DNA of 64,000 bases from Nocardioidaceae bacterium (GCA_030655315.1 JAURVT010000012.1:1-64000); one strand, 5' to 3'; positions 1-8,125 are shown, counted from the stretch's first letter. Notes: a model not told the origin generated them from the letters alone. A program made the numbers and translations.

Positions 1-140
1 TTGACCAGGCTCTTCAGCTCGGTGTACTGCGGCCCCATCCTCGCCGTCGTCTTGATCCACTCCGGCTTCTTCTCGATCGGGGTCTCCGCGTTGCGGACCT
101 CGAGCCGGAGCAGCTTGCGTCCCTCGGGTGCGATCGTCAC
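1..140 (-). CDS. lipA: Lipoyl synthase LipA, N-terminal part (cut by window edge)
   Basis: Radical-SAM enzyme that inserts two sulfurs into a protein-bound octanoyl chain to make lipoyl. Only the first 46 codons are present, read from a GTG at 140. They give an N-terminus of the form [20 protein letters not shown], then a short stretch ending KPEWIKT, which is the conserved start of actinobacterial LipA. The catalytic FeS cysteines lie outside the window. The GTG overlaps the stop of the preceding transferase gene (GTGA), so the two are translationally coupled. It is the last visible gene of an operon with a lipoyl domain, E1 and E2 genes, so it probably serves that complex. Confidence 0.85.
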   Translation of the reverse strand, partial: MTIAPEGRKLLRLEVRNAETPIEKKPEWIKTTARMGPQYTELKSLV

Positions 141-1006
141 GACGCGAGCTCCCTGGTGCGGCGCGGAGCGGACGTGCTCCACGCGGTGGCGAGCCGGCCG
201 TCGGTCACCCGCGGTCGGACGGATCCATCGAACGGCACGAGATGCTGCTCGGCCTGCTGGTCCACGCGCGCCAGCACGTCGGCCGACAGCTCGGTCGGCA
301 CGACCGGGCCGAGGGTGCGCATGCCGTCGAGCAGCGCGTCGGCGACGTCGCGCACACCGATGCCGGGCGACCACTGCTCGACCGCGCCGACGGTGGCGGG
401 GTCCCAGTCGTAGTCGAGCGCGTCGTAGGCGACGCGCAGGCCCTCGCGGATCGGGTCGGCGTCGCGGACCACGATGCTCGTGCTGAAAAGCCAGCCGTGC
501 CGCGAGAGCCGCTGCGCGGTGCCGACGATCTTGTGGGTGCCGGCGGCGTTGACGCTGAAGCGGCCGGGGCAGTACTCACCGGGCACCTCGCCGATGCGGG
601 CGTCGAGGCCGAAGCCGCGCAGGACCCGGACGTAGAGGTCTCCGAAGCCGCGGAAGCGGTCCTCGATGCCCTGCCGGGGGTCGAGATCGGAGCAGACGCG
701 GTCGATCACCAGGCTGCCGTGGTGGTACAGCGCGAGCCGTCCGCCGGGCCCTCGGACGACCGGGGTGAAGCCGACCTCGCGGACGGCCTGGACGGCGTCG
801 GCGAAGCCCGGCTGCAGGGTGTCGCGGCGACTGAACGCCGCCGTCGCCGAGGGACGGTAGACGCGCACCAGGTCGTGCCCGCGCCGGGCACCGAGCTCGT
901 CGAGCAGCGCCAGCCCGAGGGCGACGTCCTGCGCGGGCGTGAGCGAGTCGAGCCCCACCAGGCGGGCGACGCGCCGGGGCGCCGCGCCGTCCGGCTCAGG
1001 ACCCAT
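137..1006 (-). CDS. Lipoate/octanoate protein transferase of the LplA/LipM family
   Basis: A 289-residue protein of the biotin/lipoyl transferase fold. It has a [12 protein letters not shown] loop at residues 86-97 (the family's GG-x-V-x-H region) and a lysine in HKIVGTAQR (K159), the acyl-adenylate or acyl-thioester lysine position. A cysteine in [10 protein letters not shown] (C146) lies where octanoyltransferases of the LipM type carry their catalytic thiol. I therefore favour octanoyl transfer from ACP onto the lipoyl domain, feeding LipA encoded next. An ATP-dependent lipoate ligase is the alternative. The ATG at 1006 lies inside the end of the E2 gene (11-nt overlap), and the 3' end overlaps lipA by 4 nt. 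Family placement is firm and exact chemistry is inferred. Confidence 0.8.
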   Translation of the reverse strand: MGPEPDGAAPRRVARLVGLDSLTPAQDVALGLALLDELGARRGHDLVRVYRPSATAAFSRRDTLQPGFADAVQAVREVGFTPVVRGPGGRLALYHHGSLVIDRVCSDLDPRQGIEDRFRGFGDLYVRVLRGFGLDARIGEVPGEYCPGRFSVNAAGTHKIVGTAQRLSRHGWLFSTSIVVRDADPIREGLRVAYDALDYDWDPATVGAVEQWSPGIGVRDVADALLDGMRTLGPVVPTELSADVLARVDQQAEQHLVPFDGSVRPRVTDGRLATAWSTSAPRRTRELAS

Positions 1007-1688
1007 CGGACTGCAGCTCCGCGCTCTGCAGCTCGGTGACGAGGTCGGCCAGGAACCGGGCGCCGGTGGCGCCGTCCACGGCCCGGTGGTCGCAGGTCAG
1101 GGTCAGCTCGGCGACGGGACGCCACTGCGGGTCGCCGTCGTTCCAGACCTGGCGCTGCGCGGTCGAGCCGACCGCCAGGATCGCGACCTGGGGCACGTTG
1201 AGGATCGCGTCGAACCGGTCGATGCCGAACGGGCCGAGGTTGGACACCGTGAAGGTTCCGCCGTCGATGTCGGCGTAGCCGAGCTTGCCGATGCGGGCGC
1301 GGGAGACGACGTCGCCACGGGCGGCGGCGATGCCGGCCAGGTCGAGCGCCTGGGTCCCGTGCACCACGGGCACCATCAGGCCGGCGTCGGTGGCCACGGC
1401 CAGGCCGAGGTTGACCTCGTCGAACGTGGTGACGACCTCGCCGCCGTAGTGGGCGTTGATCGCCGGGTGCTTCACCAGCGCGCGAGAGCAGGCGCGCAGC
1501 AGGACGTCGGTGAGCGTGGCGCCCTCGTGGGCGTTCTTGGTCGCCGCCGCGTTGGTCATGTCGACCGAGGCGGTGAGGTGGAAGACCGGCGCCTCCCACG
1601 CGGCGGTCATCCGCCGGGCCGCGGTACGACGGATGCCCTTGAGCGGGGTCGCGGTGCCGGCGGACGCGGTCTCGGTGTCGGCGCTCAT
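996..1688 (-). CDS. Dihydrolipoamide acyltransferase (E2) catalytic core lacking lipoyl and E1/E3-binding domains
   Basis: A 230-residue protein made only of the 2-oxoacid dehydrogenase acyltransferase core. It begins almost at once with the core motif IRRTAARRMTAAW (residues 19-31) and ends with the active-site motif DHRAVDG, with H201 and D205 as the expected catalytic pair. Family members are usually 370-600 residues with one to three lipoyl domains and a peripheral-subunit-binding domain. Neither is present, nor is there a linker. The missing lipoyl domain is encoded alone 4 kb upstream in the same operon. Start: the ATG at 1688 overlaps the aldolase stop (ATGA). The reading frame stays open upstream, but inside the aldolase gene, and that translation has no domain character. 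Expected to transfer an acyl group from lipoyl to CoA. Confidence 0.88.
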   Translation of the reverse strand: MSADTETASAGTATPLKGIRRTAARRMTAAWEAPVFHLTASVDMTNAAATKNAHEGATLTDVLLRACSRALVKHPAINAHYGGEVVTTFDEVNLGLAVATDAGLMVPVVHGTQALDLAGIAAARGDVVSRARIGKLGYADIDGGTFTVSNLGPFGIDRFDAILNVPQVAILAVGSTAQRQVWNDGDPQWRPVAELTLTCDHRAVDGATGARFLADLVTELQSAELQSDGS

Positions 1689-2542
1689 GCGCGCACCGTG
1701 CTCAGCCCGGCGGTGCCGGCGCAGCCGTACAGGTTCATCTTCTCCACGGTGGCCTCGACCATGCGGCTGCGGCCCTCGGCCATCGCCGTCTCGAGCTGCT
1801 GGTCGCCGCTGGACCACACGTCGAGCATCCCGTCGCGGAACGCGTGACGGAGGTCGGTGTCGGCGTTGAACTTGTGGACGCCCGCACGGATCGCGGCGCG
1901 GATCTCGTCGTCGGGCACGCCGGAGGCGCCGTGCAGCACGAGCGGCACCGGGACGACGGCCTGGATCTGCTCGATGCGCTCGATCGCCAGCGGCTGCGGG
2001 GCCGAGGCGGACACGCCGTGCACGATGCCCGCCGAGATCGCGAGCAGGTCGACGCCGGTCTCGGCGACGAAGCGCTCGGCCTCGGCGACGTCGGTGTAGT
2101 AGGTGTCCCAGTCGACCTCCTCGCCGGCGTCGGGGATCTTGCCGAGCTCGGCCTCGACGGGGATGCCGAACTCGTGCGCGACCTCGACGACCCGGCGGGT
2201 GGTCCGGATGTTCTCCTCGAACGGCAGGTGCGCGCCGTCGTACATGATCGAGTCGAAGCCGAGCCGGATGGCCTCGAAGACCTCGTCCCACGGCCCGTGG
2301 TCGAGGTGGATGACGATCTCGGCGTCGGACTCGTCGACGACGCGGCGCGTCATCTCGTAGGCGGCGCGCAGACCCATGTGCGGGACGATCGCGCGGCCGA
2401 CCTGGAGGTAGACCGGTGCGTCGGCCTTCTCGGCCGCCCAGGTGAGGGCCTGCGTGGTCTCGACGTTGTGCATGTTGAACGCGCCGATCGCGTATCCGCT
2501 CTCGCGGGCGCGGCGGACGAGGTCCGTCCCGTTGACCGTCAT
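1685..2542 (-). CDS. Class II ketose-phosphate aldolase (fructose-bisphosphate/tagatose-bisphosphate aldolase family)
   Basis: A 285-residue zinc aldolase. It shows the family's metal and substrate motifs: GAFNMHNVE near residue 20, VIHLDHG near 85 (zinc histidine), AELGKIPDAGEE near 140, AISAGIVHG near 180, LVLHGASG near 210 and KFNADTDLR near 235. It should cleave a ketose 1-phosphate or 1,6-bisphosphate into dihydroxyacetone phosphate and an aldehyde. The substrate cannot be read from sequence. Both ends overlap neighbours by ATGA, with an FGGY kinase upstream and the E2 core downstream, so it is part of a tightly coupled operon. An AGAGGA ribosome site precedes the ATG at 2542. Confidence 0.85.
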   Translation of the reverse strand: MTVNGTDLVRRARESGYAIGAFNMHNVETTQALTWAAEKADAPVYLQVGRAIVPHMGLRAAYEMTRRVVDESDAEIVIHLDHGPWDEVFEAIRLGFDSIMYDGAHLPFEENIRTTRRVVEVAHEFGIPVEAELGKIPDAGEEVDWDTYYTDVAEAERFVAETGVDLLAISAGIVHGVSASAPQPLAIERIEQIQAVVPVPLVLHGASGVPDDEIRAAIRAGVHKFNADTDLRHAFRDGMLDVWSSGDQQLETAMAEGRSRMVEATVEKMNLYGCAGTAGLSTVRA

Positions 2543-4077
2543 GCTGGGTTCCTCTCGGGGTGGGGGGTGCCGGACCGTCGGGGTCCGGGGGTGTGCGCGC
2601 GTACCGAGGCGAGCGCGGAGCGCCACCCGTCGACGAGCTCGTCTCTGCGGGCGCCGTCCATGGACGGCTCGAACACGCGGTCCTGCGACCAGGTGGAGGC
2701 CACGTCGGCCTCGCCGGCCCAGAGGCCGGACGACGCTCCGGCGGCGAACGCGATGCCGAGGGCGGTGCGCTCGAGCTGGGCCGAGCGGGCGAGCGGGATC
2801 CCGAGCAGGTCGGCCTGGAACTGGCAGAGCGCGTCGCTGCGCGCCCCGCCGCCGTCGACCCGGAGCTCGGTCAGGTCGAGGTCGCCGGCGCGGAGGGCGT
2901 CGACGATGTCGAGGGTCTGGTAGGCCATCGACTCGATCGCCGCGCGGAGCATGTGCTCGACGGTGGTGGCCAGGCTCAGACCGACCAGCCCGCCGCGGGC
3001 GCGTCGGTCGAGCGCCGGCGCCCACAGGCCCGCGAACGCGGGCACCATGTAGACGCCGTCCGTGTCGGCGACGAGGTCGAGCGCGCGGTCGGCGTTGGCA
3101 CCGACCCAGGCCGTGCCGAACCGGTCGCGCAGCCACTGCAGCGCCTGTCCGCAGTGCGCGACGACGCCCTCGACGCCGTAGCGCGTCTCGCCGCGCAGCG
3201 TCCAGGAGACGCCGGTGGTGAGCCCGTCGATCGGGCGCGGCTCGGTCCCGCAGCTGACGGTGAGGACGCCGGCGGTGCCGTAGGTGTTCTTCGCCGAGCC
3301 GGGGGTGAAGCAGCCCTGGCCGTACATCGAGGCCTGCTGGTCACCGAGCACGGCGGTGATCGGGACGGCGGCGCCGAGGATCTCGGGCAGCAGCTCGCCG
3401 AACCCGGCGTCGGAGGCCACCGGGGTGGCGAGCAGCTCGACCGGGATGTCGTAGGCGGCCAGCAGCTCGTGGTCCCAGTCGAGCGTCTCGAGATCGAACA
3501 TCGCGGTGCGCGAGGCCTCGGTGTGGTCGGTCAGGTGCGACCTCCCGCCGGTGAGGTTCCACAGCAACCAGGTGTCGACGGTGCCCGCGGCGAGCTCGCC
3601 GCGGCGGGCACGGTCCTGCGCGCCGTCGACGTGGCGCAGGATCCAGGCGATCTTGGCCGCGGTGTAGTACGAGTCGTTGTGCAGGCCGGTGGACCGGCGG
3701 ACCTTGTCGTCGAGGCCGTCGGCGCTCCACTGGTGCACGATCTCGTCGGTCTGGGACGACATCCACATGATCGCGTGGTGCAGCGGACGACCGGTGGCAC
3801 GGTCCCAGACCACGGCGGTCTCGCGGTGCGTCGTGAGGCCGACGGCGGCGAGCTCGTCGACCCTGATGCCCGAGGCGTGGAAGGCCTCGCAGATCGCGGC
3901 GAGCTGCAGCTCCCACAGCCGGACCGGGTCGATCTCGACCCAGCCCGGGTTGTCGTGGATCGGCAGCACCGGGCGGCGCGCCTCGGCGACGATGGCGCCC
4001 TCGGCGTCCACGACCACGGCGCGAGCGGTGCTGGACCCCTCGTCGACGGCCAGGACGTAGGGGCCGACCCCGCTCAC
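2539..4077 (-). CDS. FGGY-family polyol kinase related to glycerol kinase
   Basis: A 512-residue FGGY kinase closest in pattern to glycerol kinase. It keeps HRETAVVW near residue 84, a TVDTWLLWNLTGG block, the GDQQA aspartate loop (catalytic base) and a late GGGARS adenine-binding loop. It departs from GlpK where that enzyme reads NQRET, WQDRRT and DPYFSGTK: here THRET, WMSSQT and NDSYYTAAK. That argues for a polyol other than glycerol. Start is a GTG at 4077 overlapping the dehydrogenase stop (GTGA). It lies between a GlpD-like oxidase gene and an aldolase gene, consistent with ATP-dependent entry of a polyol into a phosphorylated pathway. Confidence 0.82.
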   Translation of the reverse strand: MSGVGPYVLAVDEGSSTARAVVVDAEGAIVAEARRPVLPIHDNPGWVEIDPVRLWELQLAAICEAFHASGIRVDELAAVGLTTHRETAVVWDRATGRPLHHAIMWMSSQTDEIVHQWSADGLDDKVRRSTGLHNDSYYTAAKIAWILRHVDGAQDRARRGELAAGTVDTWLLWNLTGGRSHLTDHTEASRTAMFDLETLDWDHELLAAYDIPVELLATPVASDAGFGELLPEILGAAVPITAVLGDQQASMYGQGCFTPGSAKNTYGTAGVLTVSCGTEPRPIDGLTTGVSWTLRGETRYGVEGVVAHCGQALQWLRDRFGTAWVGANADRALDLVADTDGVYMVPAFAGLWAPALDRRARGGLVGLSLATTVEHMLRAAIESMAYQTLDIVDALRAGDLDLTELRVDGGGARSDALCQFQADLLGIPLARSAQLERTALGIAFAAGASSGLWAGEADVASTWSQDRVFEPSMDGARRDELVDGWRSALASVRAHTPGPRRSGTPHPERNPA

Positions 4078-5738
4078 GCGCCCACCGTCTGCGGGTCGCG
4101 CGAGGGCACGGCCAGACGCTGCAGCCAGGTGCGGTAGTCCTCGATCTGGGCCTTGCGCTCGGTGTCGTCCCAGCCCAGGTGCTCGGCCAGCACGTCGGCC
4201 ACCTGCTCGACGCGGTCGAGGACGTGGCCGGGCTCGAAGGCGAGCATGGTGCGACGCGCGAGCACGTCGGTGAGCGAGCGGGCCATCTCGTGGTCGACCG
4301 CGAACACCAGCTCGCCGGCGAGCGTGCCCGTGCGGGGATCGACGACCTCGTCCAGACCGTGCACGGAGCGGATGGTCACCAGGACCTCGGGGGCGCGGGT
4401 GCCGTAGACGTCGACGAGCCGCTGGGCGCTGGCCTCGGGCAGACCGGCGGTGCGCACGAAGTCGCGGCCGAAGCGGGCGAGGTCCGTCGTGCGTGCCCCC
4501 GGGAACGGCGTGGTCCTGGTGGTGGTCGGGGTCTTCGGACGCCCCAGGCGACGCAGCGCGTCATCGACGACGTCCTCGGCGAGCTGGCGGTAGGTGGTGA
4601 GCTTGCCGCCGACCACCGTCACCAGGTTCTCCAGGCCCTCGCCGTGGTCATGGAGCACGTGCGACCGCGGGATCGCGGACGTGTCCTTGACGTCGGGCAC
4701 GTGGGGCAGGGGCCGGACGCCGCTCATCGTGTACAGGACGTCGTCGGGCGTCAGGTTGGCCTGCGGGACCAGGCTGTTGACCTCGCCGAGGATGTAGTCG
4801 ACCTCGTCGGCGTCGCAGCGCGCGTCGTCGGGGTCGCCCTCGACGCGGATGTCGGTGGTGCCGAGCATGTAGCGCCCGCACCACGGGATCACCAGGACGA
4901 GGCGGCCGTCGGCGCGCGACTCGTAGTAGACGACGTCGCTGGGGGCGCCGGGGAACTTGTCGACGACGACGTGGCTTCCCTTGGTGCCCTCGTTGAGCCG
5001 GGGCTGCGGCGGTGCCGTGCCGAGGGTCTCGGCGGCGAAGACCTGGTCGATCCAGGGTCCGGCGACGTTGACGACGACCGAGCCGCGGACCTCGTGGACG
5101 CTGCCGTCCTCGGTGTCGGTGAACCGGACGCCGACGACGCGGCCGCCCTCGAGCAGCGGGGCGTCGACCTGGGCGCGGGTGCGGACCACGGCGCCGTCGG
5201 CCTGGGCCGCGACGGCGAGCTCGACGCAGAGGCGCTCGGCGAGCTCGACCTGCCCGTCGATGAAGGCCGCGGCGCCCGTGAGGCCGTCGCGTCCGATGCC
5301 GGGGAACCGGACGAGCGTCTGCGAGCCGCGCAGGATCTTGTGGTGCGAGGCCTTCTTGTCCATCGACAGGACGTCGTAGGTGATCATGCCGAGCCGGATC
5401 AGCCACGGGGGTCGGCGGTTGTGCTTGTAGAACGGCATCAGCAGCCACTCGGGCTTGACCAGGTGCGGCGCGAGGCGGAACAGGCGCTCGCGCTCGCGCA
5501 GCGACTCGCGCACCAGGGGCACGTCGTAGTGCTCCAGGTAGCGCAGGCCGCCGTGGATCAGGCGCCCCGACCACGCCGACACCCCGCTGCAGATGTCGCG
5601 CTGCTCCAGCAGGGCGACGCGCAGTCCGCGGGCAGCGGCGTCGCGGGCGATGCCGACGCCGTTGATGCCGGCGCCGATGACGATGACGTCGAAGCTGCCG
5701 ACGAGCTCGTCAGGGGTGGTGGACGTGGTCGGGGTCAT
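4074..5738 (-). CDS. GlpD-like FAD-dependent polyol-phosphate dehydrogenase
   Basis: A 554-residue flavoprotein of the aerobic glycerol-3-phosphate dehydrogenase family. The Rossmann motif GAGINGVG is at residues 22-29, LIHGGLRYLEH follows near 60-70, a GTTD block and VGGKLTTYRQLAEDV near 385 mark the FAD domain, and a GlpD C-terminal domain is present. The loop before LIHGG normally reads TSSxSSK in glycerol-3-phosphate enzymes. Here it is VSAWSGR, so the substrate may be another polyol phosphate (erythritol-phosphate-type enzymes belong to the same family). The product would be a ketose phosphate with electrons going to the quinone pool. The stop overlaps the kinase start, and the lipoyl gene lies 7 nt upstream. 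Confidence 0.85.
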   Translation of the reverse strand: MTPTTSTTPDELVGSFDVIVIGAGINGVGIARDAAARGLRVALLEQRDICSGVSAWSGRLIHGGLRYLEHYDVPLVRESLRERERLFRLAPHLVKPEWLLMPFYKHNRRPPWLIRLGMITYDVLSMDKKASHHKILRGSQTLVRFPGIGRDGLTGAAAFIDGQVELAERLCVELAVAAQADGAVVRTRAQVDAPLLEGGRVVGVRFTDTEDGSVHEVRGSVVVNVAGPWIDQVFAAETLGTAPPQPRLNEGTKGSHVVVDKFPGAPSDVVYYESRADGRLVLVIPWCGRYMLGTTDIRVEGDPDDARCDADEVDYILGEVNSLVPQANLTPDDVLYTMSGVRPLPHVPDVKDTSAIPRSHVLHDHGEGLENLVTVVGGKLTTYRQLAEDVVDDALRRLGRPKTPTTTRTTPFPGARTTDLARFGRDFVRTAGLPEASAQRLVDVYGTRAPEVLVTIRSVHGLDEVVDPRTGTLAGELVFAVDHEMARSLTDVLARRTMLAFEPGHVLDRVEQVADVLAEHLGWDDTERKAQIEDYRTWLQRLAVPSRDPQTVGA

Positions 5739-5745
5739 GGTCGCC

Positions 5746-5985
5746 TCAGTCCGTCTCGATGATGGCGACGACGGTGCGCACGTCGACGGTCTCGCCCTTG
5801 GGAACCTTGATCTCGACGATCTTGCCGGTGGCGGGCGACTCGAGGGTCTCCTCGACCTTCTCGGCCTCCACCTCGGCGAGCGCCTCGTCCTCGGTGACCG
5901 AGTCGCCCACCTCCTTGTGCCACTCGACGATGGTGCCCTCGCTCATGCCCATGCCCCACTGCGGGAGCAGAACCTCGACCTGCAT
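5746..5985 (-). CDS. Free-standing lipoyl-domain protein
   Basis: A 79-residue protein that is a single biotinyl/lipoyl hammerhead domain and nothing else. It starts MQVEVLLPQWGMGMSEGTIV and carries the attachment motif EAEKVEETLESP, with K43 the predicted lipoylated lysine. The ATG at 5985 lies about 40 nt after the E1-beta stop, and the ORF ends 7 nt before the GlpD-like gene. The frame is open further upstream but overlaps E1-beta, with no lipoyl-like sequence. In ordinary complexes this domain is fused to E2, and the E2 of this operon lacks it, so this protein is the obvious swinging arm supplied in trans. A GcvH protein is excluded by length and motif. Confidence 0.9.
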   Translation of the reverse strand: MQVEVLLPQWGMGMSEGTIVEWHKEVGDSVTEDEALAEVEAEKVEETLESPATGKIVEIKVPKGETVDVRTVVAIIETD

Positions 5986-6026
5986 GTGTCTTCCTCGTTC
6001 CCTGCTGGTTCTTCTCGTTCGCGGGC

Positions 6027-7061
6027 TCAGCGGGCGCTGAGCGCGGTCTCCTGTGCCGGCTCGGGCACGTCGCACACGCGACGGACCGCGGCGGCGATCT
6101 TCATGGCGTCGGGATACAGCTGCTTCTCGATCGCCGGGCTGAAGGGGATCTGCGTGTCCGGGGTGGTCACCCGGACGATGGGGGCGCGCAGCGAGCCGAA
6201 CGCCTCCTCGGCGACGAGCGCCGAGATCTCGGCGGCCGCGCCGCAGGTGCGGTGCGCGGGGTCGGCGACGACCAGGCGACCGGTGCGGGCGACCGATGCG
6301 ACGATGGCCTCGCGGTCCAGCGGGACGAGCGTGCGCGGGTCGAGCACCTCGACGCTCAGGCCCTCCTCGGCCAGCGCGTTCGCGGCCTTGATCGCCTCGG
6401 GGACGGCGCCGGAGATGGCCACGACGGTGACGTCCGAGCCCTCGCGGTGGGTGCGGGCGACGCCCAGCGGGATGCGGTACTCGGCCTCGTCCACCTCCTC
6501 CTTGCTGCCCCACAGGGTGCAGGCCTCGAAGGTGAGGACCGGGTCGTCGGAGTCGACGGCCGCACGGAGCAGGCCCTTGGCGTCGCTGGGGGTGGCCGGC
6601 GTGATGATCTTCAGGCCGGGCACGTTCATGAACATCGGGTAGGGCCGGTCCGAGTGGTGCGCACCGGTGCTGAGCCCGTAGAACATCGCCGAGCGGAACA
6701 CCACGGGCATCGAGGCCTGGCCGCCGAACATGTAGCGGTTCTTGGCGACCTGGTTCACGAACTGGTCCATCGCCATGTAGAGGAAGCTGGAGTAGGACAG
6801 GTCGACGATCGGGCGCAGACCGGTCATCGCGGCTCCGGCGGCGGCGCCGACGATGCCCTCCTCGGAGATCGGCGTGTTGCGGATGCGGTTCTTGCCGAAC
6901 ATCTCGAGGAAGTCGCCCTTGTCCTTGCGCGACTTGCCGGCGCCGGTGGTGCCGTAGACGTTGGCCTCGACGTCCTCGCCGATGATGATGACGCGCTCGT
7001 CGGCCTCCATGGCCTCGCGCTGAGCGGCGCCGATGGCACCGAGGTAGCTCATGACGGTCAT
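6027..7061 (-). CDS. Thiamine-diphosphate dehydrogenase E1 component, beta subunit
   Basis: A 344-residue transketolase-like E1-beta of the 2-oxo-acid/acetoin dehydrogenase family. It has IIIGEDVEANVYG near residue 25 (thiamine-activating glutamate), ISEEGIVGAAAGAAMTGLRP near 65, GAHHSDRPYP near 130 and GLKIITPATPSDAKGLL near 150, followed by a transketolase C-terminal domain with PLDREAI. The GAHHSDRPYP-type pattern resembles acetoin-dehydrogenase (AcoB) and related E1s more than classical pyruvate dehydrogenase, but substrate cannot be fixed. The ATG at 7061 overlaps the stop of the alpha-subunit gene (ATGA), giving stoichiometric coupling. Confidence 0.9.
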   Translation of the reverse strand: MTVMSYLGAIGAAQREAMEADERVIIIGEDVEANVYGTTGAGKSRKDKGDFLEMFGKNRIRNTPISEEGIVGAAAGAAMTGLRPIVDLSYSSFLYMAMDQFVNQVAKNRYMFGGQASMPVVFRSAMFYGLSTGAHHSDRPYPMFMNVPGLKIITPATPSDAKGLLRAAVDSDDPVLTFEACTLWGSKEEVDEAEYRIPLGVARTHREGSDVTVVAISGAVPEAIKAANALAEEGLSVEVLDPRTLVPLDREAIVASVARTGRLVVADPAHRTCGAAAEISALVAEEAFGSLRAPIVRVTTPDTQIPFSPAIEKQLYPDAMKIAAAVRRVCDVPEPAQETALSAR

Positions 7062-8050
7062 GCGTGCGCTCCGATGGGGTTGTCGGTGTAGAGGTCGAGG
7101 AAGGCGACCTCGGGCTCGGGGAACGGGCTCTCCTGGCTGAACTCGAAGGCCTCCTCCACCTCGGCGAGCACGTCGATCTCCAGCTGGTCCATCTCGTCCT
7201 CGGTGGCGACGCCGGAGTCGACCAGGTGCTTGCGGAAGGAGAGGATCGGGTCGCGACCGACCCAGCTCTCGCGCTCGAGCGCGTCGCGGTAGTCGGTGCC
7301 GAGTCGCAGGCCCTCGGAGTGCTCGTTGTAGCGATAGGTGATGACCTCGACCAGCGTCGGGCCACCGCCGCTGCGGGCGTTCTCGACCGCGGCCGAGACC
7401 GCCTCGTAGACCTTGAGCACGTCCTGCCCGTCCTCGACGCGGACGCCGGGCATGCCGAAGCCGGCCGCGCGCTCGGCGATGACGCCGGAGGTGACGGTGT
7501 GCGCCGGGGTGGACAGCGCATACTGGTTGTTCTCGCAGAGGTAGATGACCGGGAGGTCCCAGACGCCGGCCATGTTCATCGACTCGTAGAGGCAGCCCTG
7601 GTTGGCGGCGCCGTCACCGAAGAACGCCAGGGCGACCCGGCCGTTGTCGAGCACCTTGGACGACAGCGCGGCGCCGGTGGCGATCGGGATGGACGAGCCG
7701 ACGATGCCGGACTCGCCCAGGCTGCCGACGTTGAAGTCGGCCAGGTGGAGCGAGCCACCCTTGCCTCCGCAGACGCCCGTGGCCTTGCCGACGAGCTCGG
7801 CCATCAGCGGGCCGAGGGGCGAGCCCTTGCCGATCGGGTGGCCGTGGCTGCGGTGGTTGCCACTCATGTAGTCGTCGTCGCCCAGGGCCATCGTGGCTCC
7901 GACGACCTGGGCCTCCTGGCCGATGCTGGTGTGCACGGTGCCGGGGATCTGGCCGCGCTTGACCATCTTCGAGGCGCGCTCGTCGAAGCGGCGGATGCGC
8001 AGCATGCGTCGCTGCATCTCGACGAGGGTCTCGTTGGGAAGGGTGCTCAT
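7058..8050 (-). CDS. Thiamine-diphosphate dehydrogenase E1 component, alpha subunit
   Basis: A 330-residue E1-alpha subunit. The thiamine-diphosphate/Mg motif runs from GDGAANQG (residues 145-152) to CENN (172-175). GNHRSHGHPIGKG near 65-76 and GGKGGSLHLAD near 95-105 are family signatures. I start at the ATG at 8050, which has GGAG about 10 nt upstream. A longer reading from a GTG at 8089 would place its start inside the palindrome at 8074-8089, which looks like an operator. First gene of the operon E1-alpha, E1-beta, lipoyl protein, GlpD-like, kinase, aldolase, E2 core, transferase, lipA. It probably decarboxylates a 2-oxo acid or cleaves an acyloin-type ketone. Confidence 0.9.
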   Translation of the reverse strand: MSTLPNETLVEMQRRMLRIRRFDERASKMVKRGQIPGTVHTSIGQEAQVVGATMALGDDDYMSGNHRSHGHPIGKGSPLGPLMAELVGKATGVCGGKGGSLHLADFNVGSLGESGIVGSSIPIATGAALSSKVLDNGRVALAFFGDGAANQGCLYESMNMAGVWDLPVIYLCENNQYALSTPAHTVTSGVIAERAAGFGMPGVRVEDGQDVLKVYEAVSAAVENARSGGGPTLVEVITYRYNEHSEGLRLGTDYRDALERESWVGRDPILSFRKHLVDSGVATEDEMDQLEIDVLAEVEEAFEFSQESPFPEPEVAFLDLYTDNPIGAHA

Positions 8051-8073
8051 GTGCTGGTCGCTCCAAGGTTGTG

Positions 8074-8108
8074 GTGAATATTCATTCACGGTGCGCCTGT
8101 GTATTCAT
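8074..8108. promoter_or_regulatory. Operator-like palindrome upstream of the E1/E2 operon
   Basis: A perfect inverted repeat GTGAAT-N4-ATTCAC spans 8074-8089, and a second AT-rich half-like copy, GTGTATTCAT, is at 8099-8108. Both sit in the 75-nt gap between a SorC-type regulator gene and the E1-alpha gene. In such GC-rich DNA these AT-rich words stand out. Related words precede the two substrate-binding protein genes and the epoxide hydrolase gene. A SorC-family repressor site is the natural reading, by inference. Confidence 0.6.
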
Positions 8109-8125
8109 CCTAGATGTGGTCGGCC

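Noticed and set aside
8051-8089. A longer E1-alpha reading from a GTG at 8089.
   Set aside because: The codon lies inside a perfect operator-like palindrome and has no ribosome site; the ATG at 8050 has GGAG at good spacing.
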